64,000 bases of DNA from an uncultured Spirochaetales bacterium (GTDB lineage: Bacteria > Spirochaetota > Spirochaetia > Sphaerochaetales > Sphaerochaetaceae). Positions 9,301 through 18,825 of this stretch are shown here, piece by piece (the first letter of the stretch is position 1; each line of letters opens with the position of its first letter). The stretch covers positions 124,001-188,000 of the forward strand of contig CAKQRI010000001.1 of NCBI GenBank assembly GCA_934271365.1, given 5' to 3'. The notes below the pieces were generated by a model. The model was not told where the DNA came from and made no database searches. It saw nothing but the letters and a program-made list of their open reading frames with translations. A program made the position numbers and the translations under genes.

Positions 9301-9781
9301 GACTGTTTTGCTATTTATTTGCCCAATATCTGGAAAGGTTTTTATTGGGACAGACCTGAGAGGCATTGACTCAGCTTTCTTCAGCTCTCTGCGCTTGGAT
9401 GCCGAAGCAGGATTCCGATATGAAGAGCTGAGATTCATGTTTCCTCTATCATATGCTCAGAGCTATGAAGAGGACTTCTATTACTTTGAAGGCGGAGTAA
9501 ACATTGCCGTTTATCCTTTTGAAAAACTAGGACTTTTTCTTGGGACAACATTGTTCTCTGGAGGATATCTTCTTGGTCAGGCTGCTCCAGATGATAATTT
9601 CCTGCTATCAGCAAAGGCCTTTGCTGGATGGACTTTCTCTTTTCCTTATTTCTTCATTGAACCACGCATTACATTCTTTGATATCTTCTCTTCTGCAGAT
9701 AGTACGGTATCTGTTCTGAAGTCAAATGTTAAGCAGTATTCGAAATGCCGCCTATCACTATATATGGGTGTTGAATTCTGA
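9275..9781 (+). CDS. Small predicted outer-membrane beta-barrel protein
   Basis: 168 residues with a signal peptide (MKRISVLFLTVLLFICPISG, cleavage near residue 20). The rest alternates hydrophobic and polar residues, rich in Phe and Tyr, and ends in aromatic-x-Phe (YMGVEF), the usual C-terminal signature of barrels inserted by BamA. Eight strands would fit. The gene has only a weak AAGG site upstream, inside a hairpin (see 9242-9300). It lies between a PH-like membrane protein gene and a lipoprotein gene, both envelope genes. The exact role is unknown. Confidence 0.65.
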   Translation: MKRISVLFLTVLLFICPISGKVFIGTDLRGIDSAFFSSLRLDAEAGFRYEELRFMFPLSYAQSYEEDFYYFEGGVNIAVYPFEKLGLFLGTTLFSGGYLLGQAAPDDNFLLSAKAFAGWTFSFPYFFIEPRITFFDIFSSADSTVSVLKSNVKQYSKCRLSLYMGVEF

Positions 9782-9816
9782 AAACGGGCACAGCCCAGAA
9801 AAAAGGAGATAAAATC

Positions 9817-10668
9817 ATGTTAAGTACTCGATTGAATCAGGCATTGGCTCTCTTTCTGATTGCACTTATGTTTGTATCGTGTTCGCCACTTACCTCTACA
9901 GGCCCTGGCGCTCCTAGGAAGAATGTCCTTCTTTCTACTAGTGCAAGAGCTATAGATGAGCATCTAGAGAGCATAAGAGGATTTCTAGATGAGGACATGC
10001 CAGAGCTTGCAAGCATGGGGCAGCTTTCTGGAGAAGAGGTTGCAAGAAGGGCACTGGGAGAGGAGAATGGCCAGAAATATCTTGAATTCTGCTATTACAC
10101 ATATACTGATAGCTTTGAGAGCACAGAGGATGTGCTTGCGGCTGCTGATGGCCTTATCGGGAAAGAAGAGATTGATAAGATAAGATCTGAAGGTGAAGAG
10201 TTTGAGAGGATTCTCAGAGAGTATTATGAGCCAGAGATGCGTAAGCTCAGTTCTTCTCAGCAGGAGGCATTCAACAAGGACCTCAGAAAGCTTGTGACAA
10301 AGGCTGTTGTGCTTCTCACTGCATCTGTTGTATATGCTTTGATTCCTAACTATATATTCTGGGGAAAGATATCTGCAGCTATTGCTTTAGCTGTTGCTGC
10401 TGGGGTTCTTTCAATGACATTGATGAGCATAATAGACTATTACAAGTCAGAGAAGAAAGGCAATTCCAATCTCTCTATGGCAGAATGGCTTAAGGAAGTT
10501 ACTACAGAGCCTGCTGCTGCCTCTGCAATGGCAACAGGCATAATAGCAACAGGAAAAGCTGTGTCGAGGACTCCATTTGCAACAGCTGTCATTCTTGCAA
10601 CATTCAGTGTCTTCAACATACTCGATGATGCGAAGGCGATTCTTAAGAACTATAACTTCAAGGTTTAA
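9817..10668 (+). CDS. Lipoprotein with C-terminal hydrophobic segments, unknown function
   Basis: 283 residues. The N-terminus is a lipoprotein signal with Cys22 in FVSCS. Residues 45-160 are acidic and helical. Residues about 165-215 hold two hydrophobic, probably membrane-embedded helices, and residues about 235-262 a third. A clear AAAGGAG site precedes the ATG. A lipid-anchored helical protein with further membrane helices suggests a membrane-associated structural role, but I recognise no family. It is 52 bases from pepT and probably in the same transcription unit. Confidence 0.7.
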   Translation: MLSTRLNQALALFLIALMFVSCSPLTSTGPGAPRKNVLLSTSARAIDEHLESIRGFLDEDMPELASMGQLSGEEVARRALGEENGQKYLEFCYYTYTDSFESTEDVLAAADGLIGKEEIDKIRSEGEEFERILREYYEPEMRKLSSSQQEAFNKDLRKLVTKAVVLLTASVVYALIPNYIFWGKISAAIALAVAAGVLSMTLMSIIDYYKSEKKGNSNLSMAEWLKEVTTEPAAASAMATGIIATGKAVSRTPFATAVILATFSVFNILDDAKAILKNYNFKV

Positions 10669-10720
10669 TGCTACAGCTTTTTGTGAAATTATCATATTAT
10701 TACCTTACGAGGAGCATATT

Positions 10721-11944
10721 ATGATTGATTTTACAGAAAGCCTAAGAGATAGATTTATACGTTATACAGCCTTTGATACCCAGTCTGATCCTGAGAAGTG
10801 TGGCATTGAAAGGCCAACTACACCAGGACAGGAAGTCCTTCAGAGGCAGCTTATGAAAGAGCTTGAAGAGCTTGGCCTTGAAGTCTATTACGGAGATGAG
10901 AAAGTCGTGATGGGAAGACTTGAAGGCAATGCTGATGGTGCTGTTATTGGATTCATGGCACATGTAGATACAGCAGATGATGTTGCTGGAAATGGGGTCA
11001 AGGCTCAGCTTATCCAATCCTATGATGGTGGTGATATCATACTTAAGAATGGGACTGTTATCAGAGCTGATGAGGATGAAGACCTTGCTCTTTATAAAGG
11101 CCGAGAGATAATAACAAGCGATGGAACAACTCTTCTTGGCTCTGACGATAAAGCTGGCGTTGCAATCATAATGGAAGCTATTAAATATCTTACAGAGCAC
11201 AGAGAGATAAAGCATGGGCCTGTTGAGGTATATTTCACTCCAGATGAGGAGACAGGATCCGGAATGTCCATGTTCCCATACAGCAGAATGAAATCCACAG
11301 TCTGTTATACAGTGGATGGTGGAAGAGCTGATGAGATTGAAAGTGAATGCTTTAATGCTGCAACTGTTAAGATAAAGATCAAAGGTGTTTCCATCCACCT
11401 GGGATCTGCTAGAGGAAAGCTTGTAAATGCTGTCACTATACTGAGCCAGATAGTATCTGCTCTTCCGCAGGCTGAGAGTCCTGAAGCTACAGATGGCCGC
11501 TACGGCTACTACTGTCCGCTTGAGGCAAAAGGCTCTGCTACAGAGGCTGAGCTTAGCGTGTTTATAAGAGATTTTGATATTGATTCATTCAAACAGAGAA
11601 TTGAATGCGTAGAGAAGCTTGCATCTGCAATCGGTGCCATATACAGAGGTTCGGTGGAGATCAATACTACTGTTAGCTATCACAATATGGCAGAAGCCAA
11701 TAAGAGCAATCCAAAGGCGCTTGAATCAATATTTGAAAGCGGTAAGAAGCTTGGATTTGACCTTTATGAGGAGATTATAAGAGGCGGTACGGATGGGGCA
11801 AGGCTTGCCGAGACAGGCGTTCCATGTCCGAATCTCTTCACAGGTGGGCATAATCTCCATTCTCTTAAGGAATGGGTCAGTGTAGATGCTATGAATAAGA
11901 GTGCTAATCTTGTTCTTGGGATAATTGATTACTGGAGAGCTTAA
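10721..11944 (+). CDS. pepT: Peptidase T (tripeptide aminopeptidase)
   Basis: 407 residues, the normal length for PepT. The start is the ATG at 10721, preceded by GAGGAG; an open frame runs 48 codons further upstream but has no homologous sequence. The dizinc M20 residues are all visible: His81 and Asp83 (MAHVDTADD), Asp142 (LGSDDKAG), Glu176/Glu177 (PDEETGSG) and a late His in TGGHNLHSLKEW. The enzyme removes the N-terminal residue of tripeptides in the cytosol, feeding amino-acid catabolism. The stop overlaps the next gene's ATG (TAATG), coupling it to an exported protein. Confidence 0.95.
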   Translation: MIDFTESLRDRFIRYTAFDTQSDPEKCGIERPTTPGQEVLQRQLMKELEELGLEVYYGDEKVVMGRLEGNADGAVIGFMAHVDTADDVAGNGVKAQLIQSYDGGDIILKNGTVIRADEDEDLALYKGREIITSDGTTLLGSDDKAGVAIIMEAIKYLTEHREIKHGPVEVYFTPDEETGSGMSMFPYSRMKSTVCYTVDGGRADEIESECFNAATVKIKIKGVSIHLGSARGKLVNAVTILSQIVSALPQAESPEATDGRYGYYCPLEAKGSATEAELSVFIRDFDIDSFKQRIECVEKLASAIGAIYRGSVEINTTVSYHNMAEANKSNPKALESIFESGKKLGFDLYEEIIRGGTDGARLAETGVPCPNLFTGGHNLHSLKEWVSVDAMNKSANLVLGIIDYWRA

Positions 11945-12891
11945 TGAAGCTGATAGCTGCCCTTCTTATCTCTATGATATTTCTTTCTCCTGTTTTCTCT
12001 GCTCCGGTATTTGATGGGAGCATACCTCAATCTGCAGAGGATGCTCTGATTTCATCTCTCAGAGCTGCTTCAGATAATAGAGAGAAGATGGATATTTTAT
12101 TCTCTGATTATAGGGAAGAAGATATTGAGAATGGCAAGCTCCTATCTGTTTCTGTCTCATATAATGGCAGAGGACAGCGCATTGAAGGCTTTGGTGATAC
12201 CCAGAAAGCAGCAGAGTCTTCTCTGTCAAGCTCTCTGTCTTCTCTGATGTATTATGATCAATCGCTCTATTCTGATTCTGAATACCGTCTTGAATATATC
12301 TATGGCAGAAGCTATTCAATGAAGAGGTCGTCAGGAATCAGGCTTGGAAATAAGCTTAATCTCAAGGATTCCAATGGCCGGATAAGAGGAGTGTTCATAG
12401 TATCAGACCATTACACTGACTATGATGCGCTTAAGCCTCTGTATCTTGATAACCCGCTTCCAGGATTTTCTCTTGAGAGAATGAGCAGCTTTGACTGGAG
12501 CTTAGACTATGGCATCTCAATTCCACTCGGTATGCATTATGCCTCTTTCGCTATTGGCTACAGCTCTCTGATTTATCCGATAAAGCCTATTGTACAGGCT
12601 GTATATACATATAGCAGCAGCGGATCTTCATTTTATGGCGGAATAGGCATAAGTGCCAGGGCATCTCTTTCCTCTATCCTGAAATCCTCATTCACGCTAT
12701 TTGAAGAAGGTTCAATAGCAGCATCAGCATCTATTCTTGCGGGATATGTAAATGGATCTTTTTCCTTGGATGGAAGCTATTCTATATACTATGAGCATAG
12801 GGCAGCTCCTCATTTCTCATGGCGTATAGGGTATCTTCATATGCCAGGAGGAAAGCACTCTGTCACTGCTGGAATCGGAGGTGATTTCTGA
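11944..12891 (+). CDS. Exported protein with probable outer-membrane barrel
   Basis: 315 residues. The signal peptide ends near residue 19 (VFSA). Residues 25-110 are a soluble helical/mixed domain; residues about 170-315 show many short amphipathic strands with Tyr, Ser and Gly and end in GIGGDF, consistent with a small barrel. Its start overlaps the pepT stop and its stop overlaps the following lipoprotein gene (TGATG), so the three are translationally coupled. It may form a complex with the downstream lipoprotein. I cannot name a family. Confidence 0.6.
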   Translation: MKLIAALLISMIFLSPVFSAPVFDGSIPQSAEDALISSLRAASDNREKMDILFSDYREEDIENGKLLSVSVSYNGRGQRIEGFGDTQKAAESSLSSSLSSLMYYDQSLYSDSEYRLEYIYGRSYSMKRSSGIRLGNKLNLKDSNGRIRGVFIVSDHYTDYDALKPLYLDNPLPGFSLERMSSFDWSLDYGISIPLGMHYASFAIGYSSLIYPIKPIVQAVYTYSSSGSSFYGGIGISARASLSSILKSSFTLFEEGSIAASASILAGYVNGSFSLDGSYSIYYEHRAAPHFSWRIGYLHMPGGKHSVTAGIGGDF

Positions 12892-14255
12892 TGAAAAGGC
12901 TTTTCCCAATAGCACTGGTTCTGATTCTTATAACATCTTGTGCTTCTCTTGATAGAGGAGAGATTCCTGACTGGGTCATATCACAGCCGAGGATTATTGG
13001 ATCTGTTGTATTTGTAGGCCATGGAGAGGGTGATACCCGGGAAGAGGCGAAGACAAATGCATATGATGATGCTCTTAACCGCATGAGTGAGAATCTTGGC
13101 CGGAATCTTTCTTCTCAGTATCTCAGAGAGCTGTTATCTAAAGGCTCTATATCAGATTTATCAACAACAGTTGAAGGAGAGTATTCTGCAATAGAAAATG
13201 GTATTTGGACGTTCTATGTCATGACAGTGACTCCGAGCAGATCATTCAGGGATTCAAGATCACCTGAATATCTTGAACTGCTTGATAGAGAGCGCAGGAT
13301 TGAGAACAAGATAAAGGAATCAGTTTCTTTTTATAGTGAGAATAAGGACATAGCAGCTGTAGATAGCCTGCTTGATGCTATAGAGGTCTCTCTAGAGGGA
13401 AATGTGAATAATCCGGAATATACAGAGACAGCGCTTCTAGAGAGAGCTGTGGAATATATAAGCAGACTCAGGATAGCTGTGGAGAAGACAAGGAAAGGAG
13501 AGGGAGAAGTCACAGTAAGGGTGAAAAGGGCAAGAGGGATGTTTCATCCCGCTGTCATAGATGGATATGTATATAGCAGATATGATGCTGTCAATACAGA
13601 TGGGCAGATTGTTTCTAAAGGCTTTATTTCAAAGACAGGCAGAGATGGAAGATTCTTCTTCAATAGGACTGATCCATATATGCTGCGCTCTTCATCTTAT
13701 GAATTCTCTCCATACTTTGATGAAAGCAAGCTTGGAAGAATATCAGAAAAGGCTGGATCTGATTTCCTTGTTCCGCTTTATAGTGCAATAGAGTCTGTTG
13801 CTGCAACTCATGCTTTCTATGAAAAAAGGAAGCTCTCAGATAATCAGTATGTAGTGGCAATATCTGTATATGACATTGCAGGAAACCAGCTTGATCGGAA
13901 GCTTATTTCAGATCCGATAACAGCACAGCTGGAAAAAGCTGGAATTGATAACTTCGTATCCGTTGAAGGCTATGGAGAAGATAGCAATGATGCTTATGAG
14001 CTTTTATCCAGACTGTATCCTGAAGCTGAATATTATTTCATTATTCGATCAGGCATTGTTGATAGAGTAGATAGCATAGAGAAAGTCTATGTAAGATCTG
14101 ATGCAATAGTCTCCCTGTATAGCAGGGATGGCAATTTATTAAAGAGTCAGGACTACTATACTGCAGGAGATGGTGCTACTTCAGATGAAGCAGCTGATGA
14201 AGCATTTTCAAGAATTGCAAGAATCAGTGCAGGCTTTCTTCTTGCAGAGCTCTGA
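12891..14255 (+). CDS. LPP20-like lipoprotein
   Basis: 454 residues with a lipoprotein signal ending ITSC (Cys17). The mature N-terminus (PDWVISQPRI followed by GHGEGDTREEAKTNAYDDALNRM) matches the LPP20/LPP-repeat type of periplasmic domain, which begins with a P-x-W motif and an Ala-rich helix. A second alpha/beta region (about 305-450) resembles another such domain. It is coupled to the upstream barrel-like protein by TGATG. Its last 32 bases overlap the convergent GDPD gene. It is likely attached to the outer membrane as part of an envelope assembly. Confidence 0.7.
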   Translation: MKRLFPIALVLILITSCASLDRGEIPDWVISQPRIIGSVVFVGHGEGDTREEAKTNAYDDALNRMSENLGRNLSSQYLRELLSKGSISDLSTTVEGEYSAIENGIWTFYVMTVTPSRSFRDSRSPEYLELLDRERRIENKIKESVSFYSENKDIAAVDSLLDAIEVSLEGNVNNPEYTETALLERAVEYISRLRIAVEKTRKGEGEVTVRVKRARGMFHPAVIDGYVYSRYDAVNTDGQIVSKGFISKTGRDGRFFFNRTDPYMLRSSSYEFSPYFDESKLGRISEKAGSDFLVPLYSAIESVAATHAFYEKRKLSDNQYVVAISVYDIAGNQLDRKLISDPITAQLEKAGIDNFVSVEGYGEDSNDAYELLSRLYPEAEYYFIIRSGIVDRVDSIEKVYVRSDAIVSLYSRDGNLLKSQDYYTAGDGATSDEAADEAFSRIARISAGFLLAEL

Positions 14256-14961
14256 TTATAGCCTCGCTTTCATTTGTTATTACAATTGGTGCTTTCAGCC
14301 TTATCATTGAGATAAGCGTCTGTACTTCGTCTACAGTCCATGGAACAACTGGATAGCGATGCAGCCTTTTCTTCTCTTCTTCGGCTATATCCCACTTCGG
14401 CTTAAGACCTGATGCTCTGAAGAATAATCTTCCTTCCCCATGTCTCAGCAGCTTTGGAACAGCATCTGTTCCGTCATATATGATTAGAAGAGGATACTCA
14501 TAGTCCATAGCTTTCTGCACTTCATGCATTGCGAGAGGATTGAATGAAGAGATCATTGTCCTTTCTCTAAGTTCTGGTCGCTTTTCAAGTTCTTCTAACA
14601 GTGAATAAATCAGCTTCTTGCTATATCTGAAGCCAGCTTTGATTTCTATGTCGTAGTAAATAGGCCCCATGGAGTCGAGAACTTCACTGAGTGTTGGTAT
14701 AGATCCTGATACATCTCTGATTTCATCTAATGTGGCTTCTTCTACTGTAAGAGGTGCTTCCCATACGCGCTTTAGACTGAAATCATGATGCACAACAAGC
14801 TGGCCGTCTGCTGTCATATGAACATCAAGCTCAATTCCATCACATCCAGCTTCAATGGCTTTTCCGAATGCCGCTAACGTATTCTCTTTTTCAGTCTTAT
14901 GGAATCCTCTATGTCCAAGGACTAAGACTTTCTCTTCATCTCTTCTATCGTGCAGCTGCAT
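14224..14961 (-). CDS. ugpQ: Glycerophosphodiester phosphodiesterase
   Basis: About 245 residues from the ATG at 14961; an upstream in-frame start at 15012 would lie deep in the nfo gene. GDPD family hallmarks are GHRG followed by EN-T (HKTEKENTLAAF), ELDVH with metal-binding Glu and Asp, then the catalytic HHD (VVHHDFSLKR). A C-terminal WTVDE completes the TIM barrel. It hydrolyses glycerophosphodiesters to glycerol-3-phosphate and an alcohol. There is no signal peptide, so it is cytosolic. It overlaps the end of nfo by 17 bases. A glycerol kinase gene lies 4 kb away, but the two are not in one operon. Confidence 0.9.
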   Translation of the reverse strand: MQLHDRRDEEKVLVLGHRGFHKTEKENTLAAFGKAIEAGCDGIELDVHMTADGQLVVHHDFSLKRVWEAPLTVEEATLDEIRDVSGSIPTLSEVLDSMGPIYYDIEIKAGFRYSKKLIYSLLEELEKRPELRERTMISSFNPLAMHEVQKAMDYEYPLLIIYDGTDAVPKLLRHGEGRLFFRASGLKPKWDIAEEEKKRLHRYPVVPWTVDEVQTLISMIRLKAPIVITNESEAIIRALQEESLH

Positions 14962-15781
14962 CAAGTAGCTCCCTGATCTCTTCCTTCCATAGGTTCTCAT
15001 CTGGTGTTTCAAGAATCAGAGGAATATCCTGAACTTCCTTTAACCTGACAATCTCAAAGAAAGGTTCTTTCCCGATAAGGCCCTTTCCTAGATTTTCGTG
15101 TCTGTCTTTATTTGATGCAAGAGGAACTTTTGAATCATTGAGATGCATTCCATAAAGCTTCTCATTTCCGAATCTGGAGAAGAAATCATCAAGTATTCCT
15201 ACAGCATCAGACTTGACGTCGTATCCTGCACCATAAAGATGCGCTGTATCTAGTGTGAAGCCTACTCTGTCTTTGTTTCTGGAAAGCTCTAGAAGCCTTT
15301 CCAGCTCCTCAAATCTGCAGCCGATTATAGTTCCGGCTCCTGCCGTGTTCTCTATTGATATTCTCAGAGATGGATGGGCATCAAGGACATCATCAATCAT
15401 ATTGATTGACCGCCTTATGCCGTCTTCCCTGTCTCCTTCTTTGTATGCACCGGGATGGATGTTTATAACATCAAGCCCAAGTTCGCATATCCTGTCTGCT
15501 TCATTCTGGAATAAAGCCTCCGATTTTGCTCTCAGCTCCTGATCAGGAGATGCTGGATTGATCAGATATCCTGCATGGGGGAGAATTGCTTTTCTGCTAT
15601 AGCCTGAGGCTGACATGGCATCTTTGAATGCTGCTATATCTTCTTTCTTCAGATCAGGGCTCTTCCATTGTCTTTGATTCTTTGTGAATATCGCAAAACC
15701 TGTAGCACCAAGAGCTTTTGCTCTATCTACGCTCAGTGCGATTGAGAGTGATATTGATACATGTGGTCCTATGAATAACAT
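14945..15781 (-). CDS. nfo: Endonuclease IV (AP endonuclease)
   Basis: 278 residues, normal family length. All three metal-ligand segments of the Xfp/Nfo TIM barrel are present: NIHPGAY, ENTAGAG, LDTAHLYGAGYD, HLNDSK and the DRHENLGKG loop. It cleaves the backbone 5' to abasic sites in base excision repair. The ATG at 15781 gives MLFIGPHVS, the usual N-terminus. It is the first gene of a two-gene minus-strand unit with the GDPD gene. The window also encodes exonuclease III at 40 kb, so the cell has both AP-endonuclease types. Confidence 0.95.
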   Translation of the reverse strand: MLFIGPHVSISLSIALSVDRAKALGATGFAIFTKNQRQWKSPDLKKEDIAAFKDAMSASGYSRKAILPHAGYLINPASPDQELRAKSEALFQNEADRICELGLDVINIHPGAYKEGDREDGIRRSINMIDDVLDAHPSLRISIENTAGAGTIIGCRFEELERLLELSRNKDRVGFTLDTAHLYGAGYDVKSDAVGILDDFFSRFGNEKLYGMHLNDSKVPLASNKDRHENLGKGLIGKEPFFEIVRLKEVQDIPLILETPDENLWKEEIRELLDAAAR

Positions 15782-15905
15782 GCTTAAATGCTATCCTCTA
15801 AAGGATTGATTGGCAATATTGCATTGCAGTTATGCCAAATATTTACCTATTGGTAATGTTAGGCTATTGTTCTTCATGCCTGTTTCCTTAGCTCTTCATC
15901 ATTGC

Positions 15906-15911
15906 TATACT
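15906..15911 (+). promoter_or_regulatory. Candidate -10 box close to the M16 protease start
   Basis: TATACT lies only 7 bases before the ATG at 15919 and no Shine-Dalgarno sequence is visible between them. If used, it would give a leaderless or almost leaderless transcript. The rest of the 137-base gap (15782-15918) has an imperfect TTGGCA...TGCCAA inverted repeat and nothing else I recognise. Confidence 0.35.
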
Positions 15912-15918
15912 CGAGCTT

Positions 15919-18789
15919 ATGGATAAGTTCAGAATCGGAACATTATATAATGGCTTTTCTCTGAAGAGCATAGATGCGGTACCTTCATATTCATCTGAGG
16001 GTTATCTATTTGAACATGAAAGCGGCTTCAAAGCTTATTGGCTTAAGAATGATGATAAGGAGAGATTCTTCTCTTACACAATTTATACTCCGCCATTTGA
16101 TAATACAGGAGTATTCCATATACTTGAGCATACGCTTCTGACTGGCTCTGAGAAGTATCCAGTGAAGGATCCATTTATGGGAATGGTAAGAAACAGCTGC
16201 AATACTTTCCTGAATGCAATGACAGGTCCTGATAGAACTTATTTTCCAGCAGCCAGTCCTGTTAAGAAGGATTTTGATAATATATTCAGAGTATATACAG
16301 ATGCAGTATTTTCTCCGCTTCTCAGAAAAGAATCTTTTGAACAGGAGGGGATAAGGCTTTCTGAAAAAGGTGGCCTGCACTTTGAAGGTGTTGTGTTCTC
16401 TGAGATGCAGGGGGACATATCACAGCATGAGAGTGTTGTCGCATCTGCATCTGCTAGGCCTTTGTTTGATGCTGATTCCCCATATCAGTATGAGTTTGGT
16501 GGTAATCCTCCAGATATTCCATCTCTGACATATGATGCATTCATAGATGCATATAAGAAGCACTATGTACCTGCGAATATGACGCTCTTTCTCTATGGGG
16601 ATCTAGAGATTGAGGAGTATCTAGATCTTCTCAATGATGAATATCTCAATAACCGTGATAAGGGACAGGCTGTTAAGAGATCAGGCTTCTCAATGCCATG
16701 GAAAGAGCCTAGAAGCTTCAGAGCTATTTCTAATGCTGAGGATGGAGAATCAGGAAGCACTGTGATGCTATCATGGCTTCTTGATGGTGTGGATAATCCA
16801 TTTTTTGGTACAGAGCTTTCGCTTGTTGTTGATATCCTGCTTGGAAATCCTGGATCACCTTTGTATAAGGCTATTGTGGAATCAGGGCTTGGAAAGGATA
16901 TCTCATCAGAGAGCGGTCTTTCTGATTCTTATAGAGAATTCATATTCTCGGCTGGAATTTCTGGTGCAGATGAAAAGGATGAGAAGAAAATTGAGGAGTA
17001 TATTCTCTCAGCCCTTGAATCCATTGTTGAGAATGGCCTTGATTCAAAGGCTGTGCAGGCAGCGCTCAGACGCATGGAGTTCAAGCTCAGGGAAATACCT
17101 GGAGGAATACCACAGGGATATAGGCTGTTCTTTATGCTTATGGATAAAGGCTGGGTATATGGAAGAAATCCTTCAGATATGCTTCAGAGCGGTAAAATAC
17201 TAGATGAGATAAAAGCAAGTCTTGAAAGAGATCCTAGGTATTTTGAAAAATGGATTGATAAGAATCTGATTAAGAATATGCATCGTCTGAGAAGCGTCGT
17301 TGTTCCTTCTTCTGAAGCAGATAAGCAGATGCAGAAGAGCATCGAGGCTATGCTTATCTCACGCAGTTCTGAATACAGCAGCAAGGATGAGGAGCTTTTT
17401 GATGAATTCCAGATGAAAGAGGATAGTTCTGATCTTCTCTCTTCACTGCCACGGCTTTCGTCCAAGGATATTCCTAATGAAAAGGGGATTATAGATAGGA
17501 ATATAGAAGATGATCTTATTTTCAATGAATTGCAGACTGGCGGGATTGTATATGCAGATATAGCATTTGATATTTCGGATTATTCTCTGCAGGAGCTTGA
17601 GGATGCCATGCTTCTGTCTAGGTTATTCTCTATGGGGGATGTTGGATCGATGTCCTATTCTGAGTTCCTCACAGAACTCAATTACACTACTGGAGGAACA
17701 TCGTTCAATATTGATTTAGGAAGTGATTCTGAAGGTAATTTCAAAGCCTATATGATGTGCCGCTTCAAAAGCCTTAAAGAATATCTAGGTGAGTCTTTCA
17801 GCCTGATACTTAAAGCTTTCAGAGAGCTTAATGTAGAATCAGAGTCTAGAATAAGGGCATCTCTGACAGATATCGATACAGAGTATCAGAGCAGTGTTCT
17901 GAGACAGGGACATACATTTGCGCTTTCCTCGGCTTCCGCACCTCTTTCATTCTCTCTATACATGGCAGAGAAACTGCAGGGCCTTGAATACTGGTTCCGA
18001 GTCAAAGAGATGCTTAAGAATGAGATAGGTGAGCTTCCTAAACGCCTCAGACTTCTGCTTGACAAGACATTCTCAAGGGGAAGGATGAAGATCCATCTTG
18101 CTTTTGAAGATAAAGATAAGTCTTATGTGATGGCTTTAGCTAAGCAGTTTATAGCTGAAATTCCAGATAAAGGCAGTATAGAGGCTATTGAAAGAGCTTT
18201 CTCATACAGTGGCAATATCAATCACGCATACCTTGCTGCAACGCCTGTGTCTTATTCTGCAATGGCCGCTGTCTCTGCACCTTTTGGAAGTGTTCTGCAT
18301 GCAAAGGAGAAGATGTTCTTATCTATAGCAGGACAGAATATGCTCTGGTCTTTGATTAGGGAGAAAGGTGGGGCTTATGGCGCTGGCTCTCTTGTTGATA
18401 GCAATGAGAATGCACTGCTTTTCTATACTTACAGGGATCCTAGACTCAAGGAATCTCTAGATGATTTCACAAAAGGTGTGAAAGAGCAGATAATAACAGA
18501 AGAGAAGCTTGAAGATGCAAGACTCTCTGTTCTTAGCAGGGATGTGAGGCCATTGAGCCCTCAGTCAAAAGCCATGATAGATTTCAAGCGCTATCTTTAT
18601 AAAATCAGCGATGAGCAGAGGCTGAATGCTAAATCTCTTCTTCTTTCCCTCTCTCTTTCTGATGTTGAAAGCGCTCGTAATGAGATTATCGAGAGATTAA
18701 GGAAAGGTGTAGCAATTGGTATAATTGCATCAGAAAAGGCTGTTAGGGATTCATCTATTGATGCTGAATGCAAAAAACTGCCTATCTGA
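15919..18789 (+). CDS. M16C zinc metalloprotease (presequence protease/insulinase family)
   Basis: 956 residues, typical of the single-chain M16C family (PreP/Cym1-like). The inverted zinc motif HxxEH is at His67-Glu70-His71 (HILEHTLLTG), with the downstream glutamate segment near residue 150 (VVFSEMQGD). The C-terminal half has the expected second inactive domain, with REKGGAYGAG near residue 814. There is no signal peptide, so it is a cytosolic oligopeptidase that clears peptides too long for exopeptidases. Pairing with pepT in the same region fits peptide turnover. It is followed 36 bases later by glpK. Confidence 0.92.
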   Translation: MDKFRIGTLYNGFSLKSIDAVPSYSSEGYLFEHESGFKAYWLKNDDKERFFSYTIYTPPFDNTGVFHILEHTLLTGSEKYPVKDPFMGMVRNSCNTFLNAMTGPDRTYFPAASPVKKDFDNIFRVYTDAVFSPLLRKESFEQEGIRLSEKGGLHFEGVVFSEMQGDISQHESVVASASARPLFDADSPYQYEFGGNPPDIPSLTYDAFIDAYKKHYVPANMTLFLYGDLEIEEYLDLLNDEYLNNRDKGQAVKRSGFSMPWKEPRSFRAISNAEDGESGSTVMLSWLLDGVDNPFFGTELSLVVDILLGNPGSPLYKAIVESGLGKDISSESGLSDSYREFIFSAGISGADEKDEKKIEEYILSALESIVENGLDSKAVQAALRRMEFKLREIPGGIPQGYRLFFMLMDKGWVYGRNPSDMLQSGKILDEIKASLERDPRYFEKWIDKNLIKNMHRLRSVVVPSSEADKQMQKSIEAMLISRSSEYSSKDEELFDEFQMKEDSSDLLSSLPRLSSKDIPNEKGIIDRNIEDDLIFNELQTGGIVYADIAFDISDYSLQELEDAMLLSRLFSMGDVGSMSYSEFLTELNYTTGGTSFNIDLGSDSEGNFKAYMMCRFKSLKEYLGESFSLILKAFRELNVESESRIRASLTDIDTEYQSSVLRQGHTFALSSASAPLSFSLYMAEKLQGLEYWFRVKEMLKNEIGELPKRLRLLLDKTFSRGRMKIHLAFEDKDKSYVMALAKQFIAEIPDKGSIEAIERAFSYSGNINHAYLAATPVSYSAMAAVSAPFGSVLHAKEKMFLSIAGQNMLWSLIREKGGAYGAGSLVDSNENALLFYTYRDPRLKESLDDFTKGVKEQIITEEKLEDARLSVLSRDVRPLSPQSKAMIDFKRYLYKISDEQRLNAKSLLLSLSLSDVESARNEIIERLRKGVAIGIIASEKAVRDSSIDAECKKLPI

Positions 18790-18825
18790 TTTATCTCTAT
18801 GGTATACTGGAAAGAGGAGCATGCT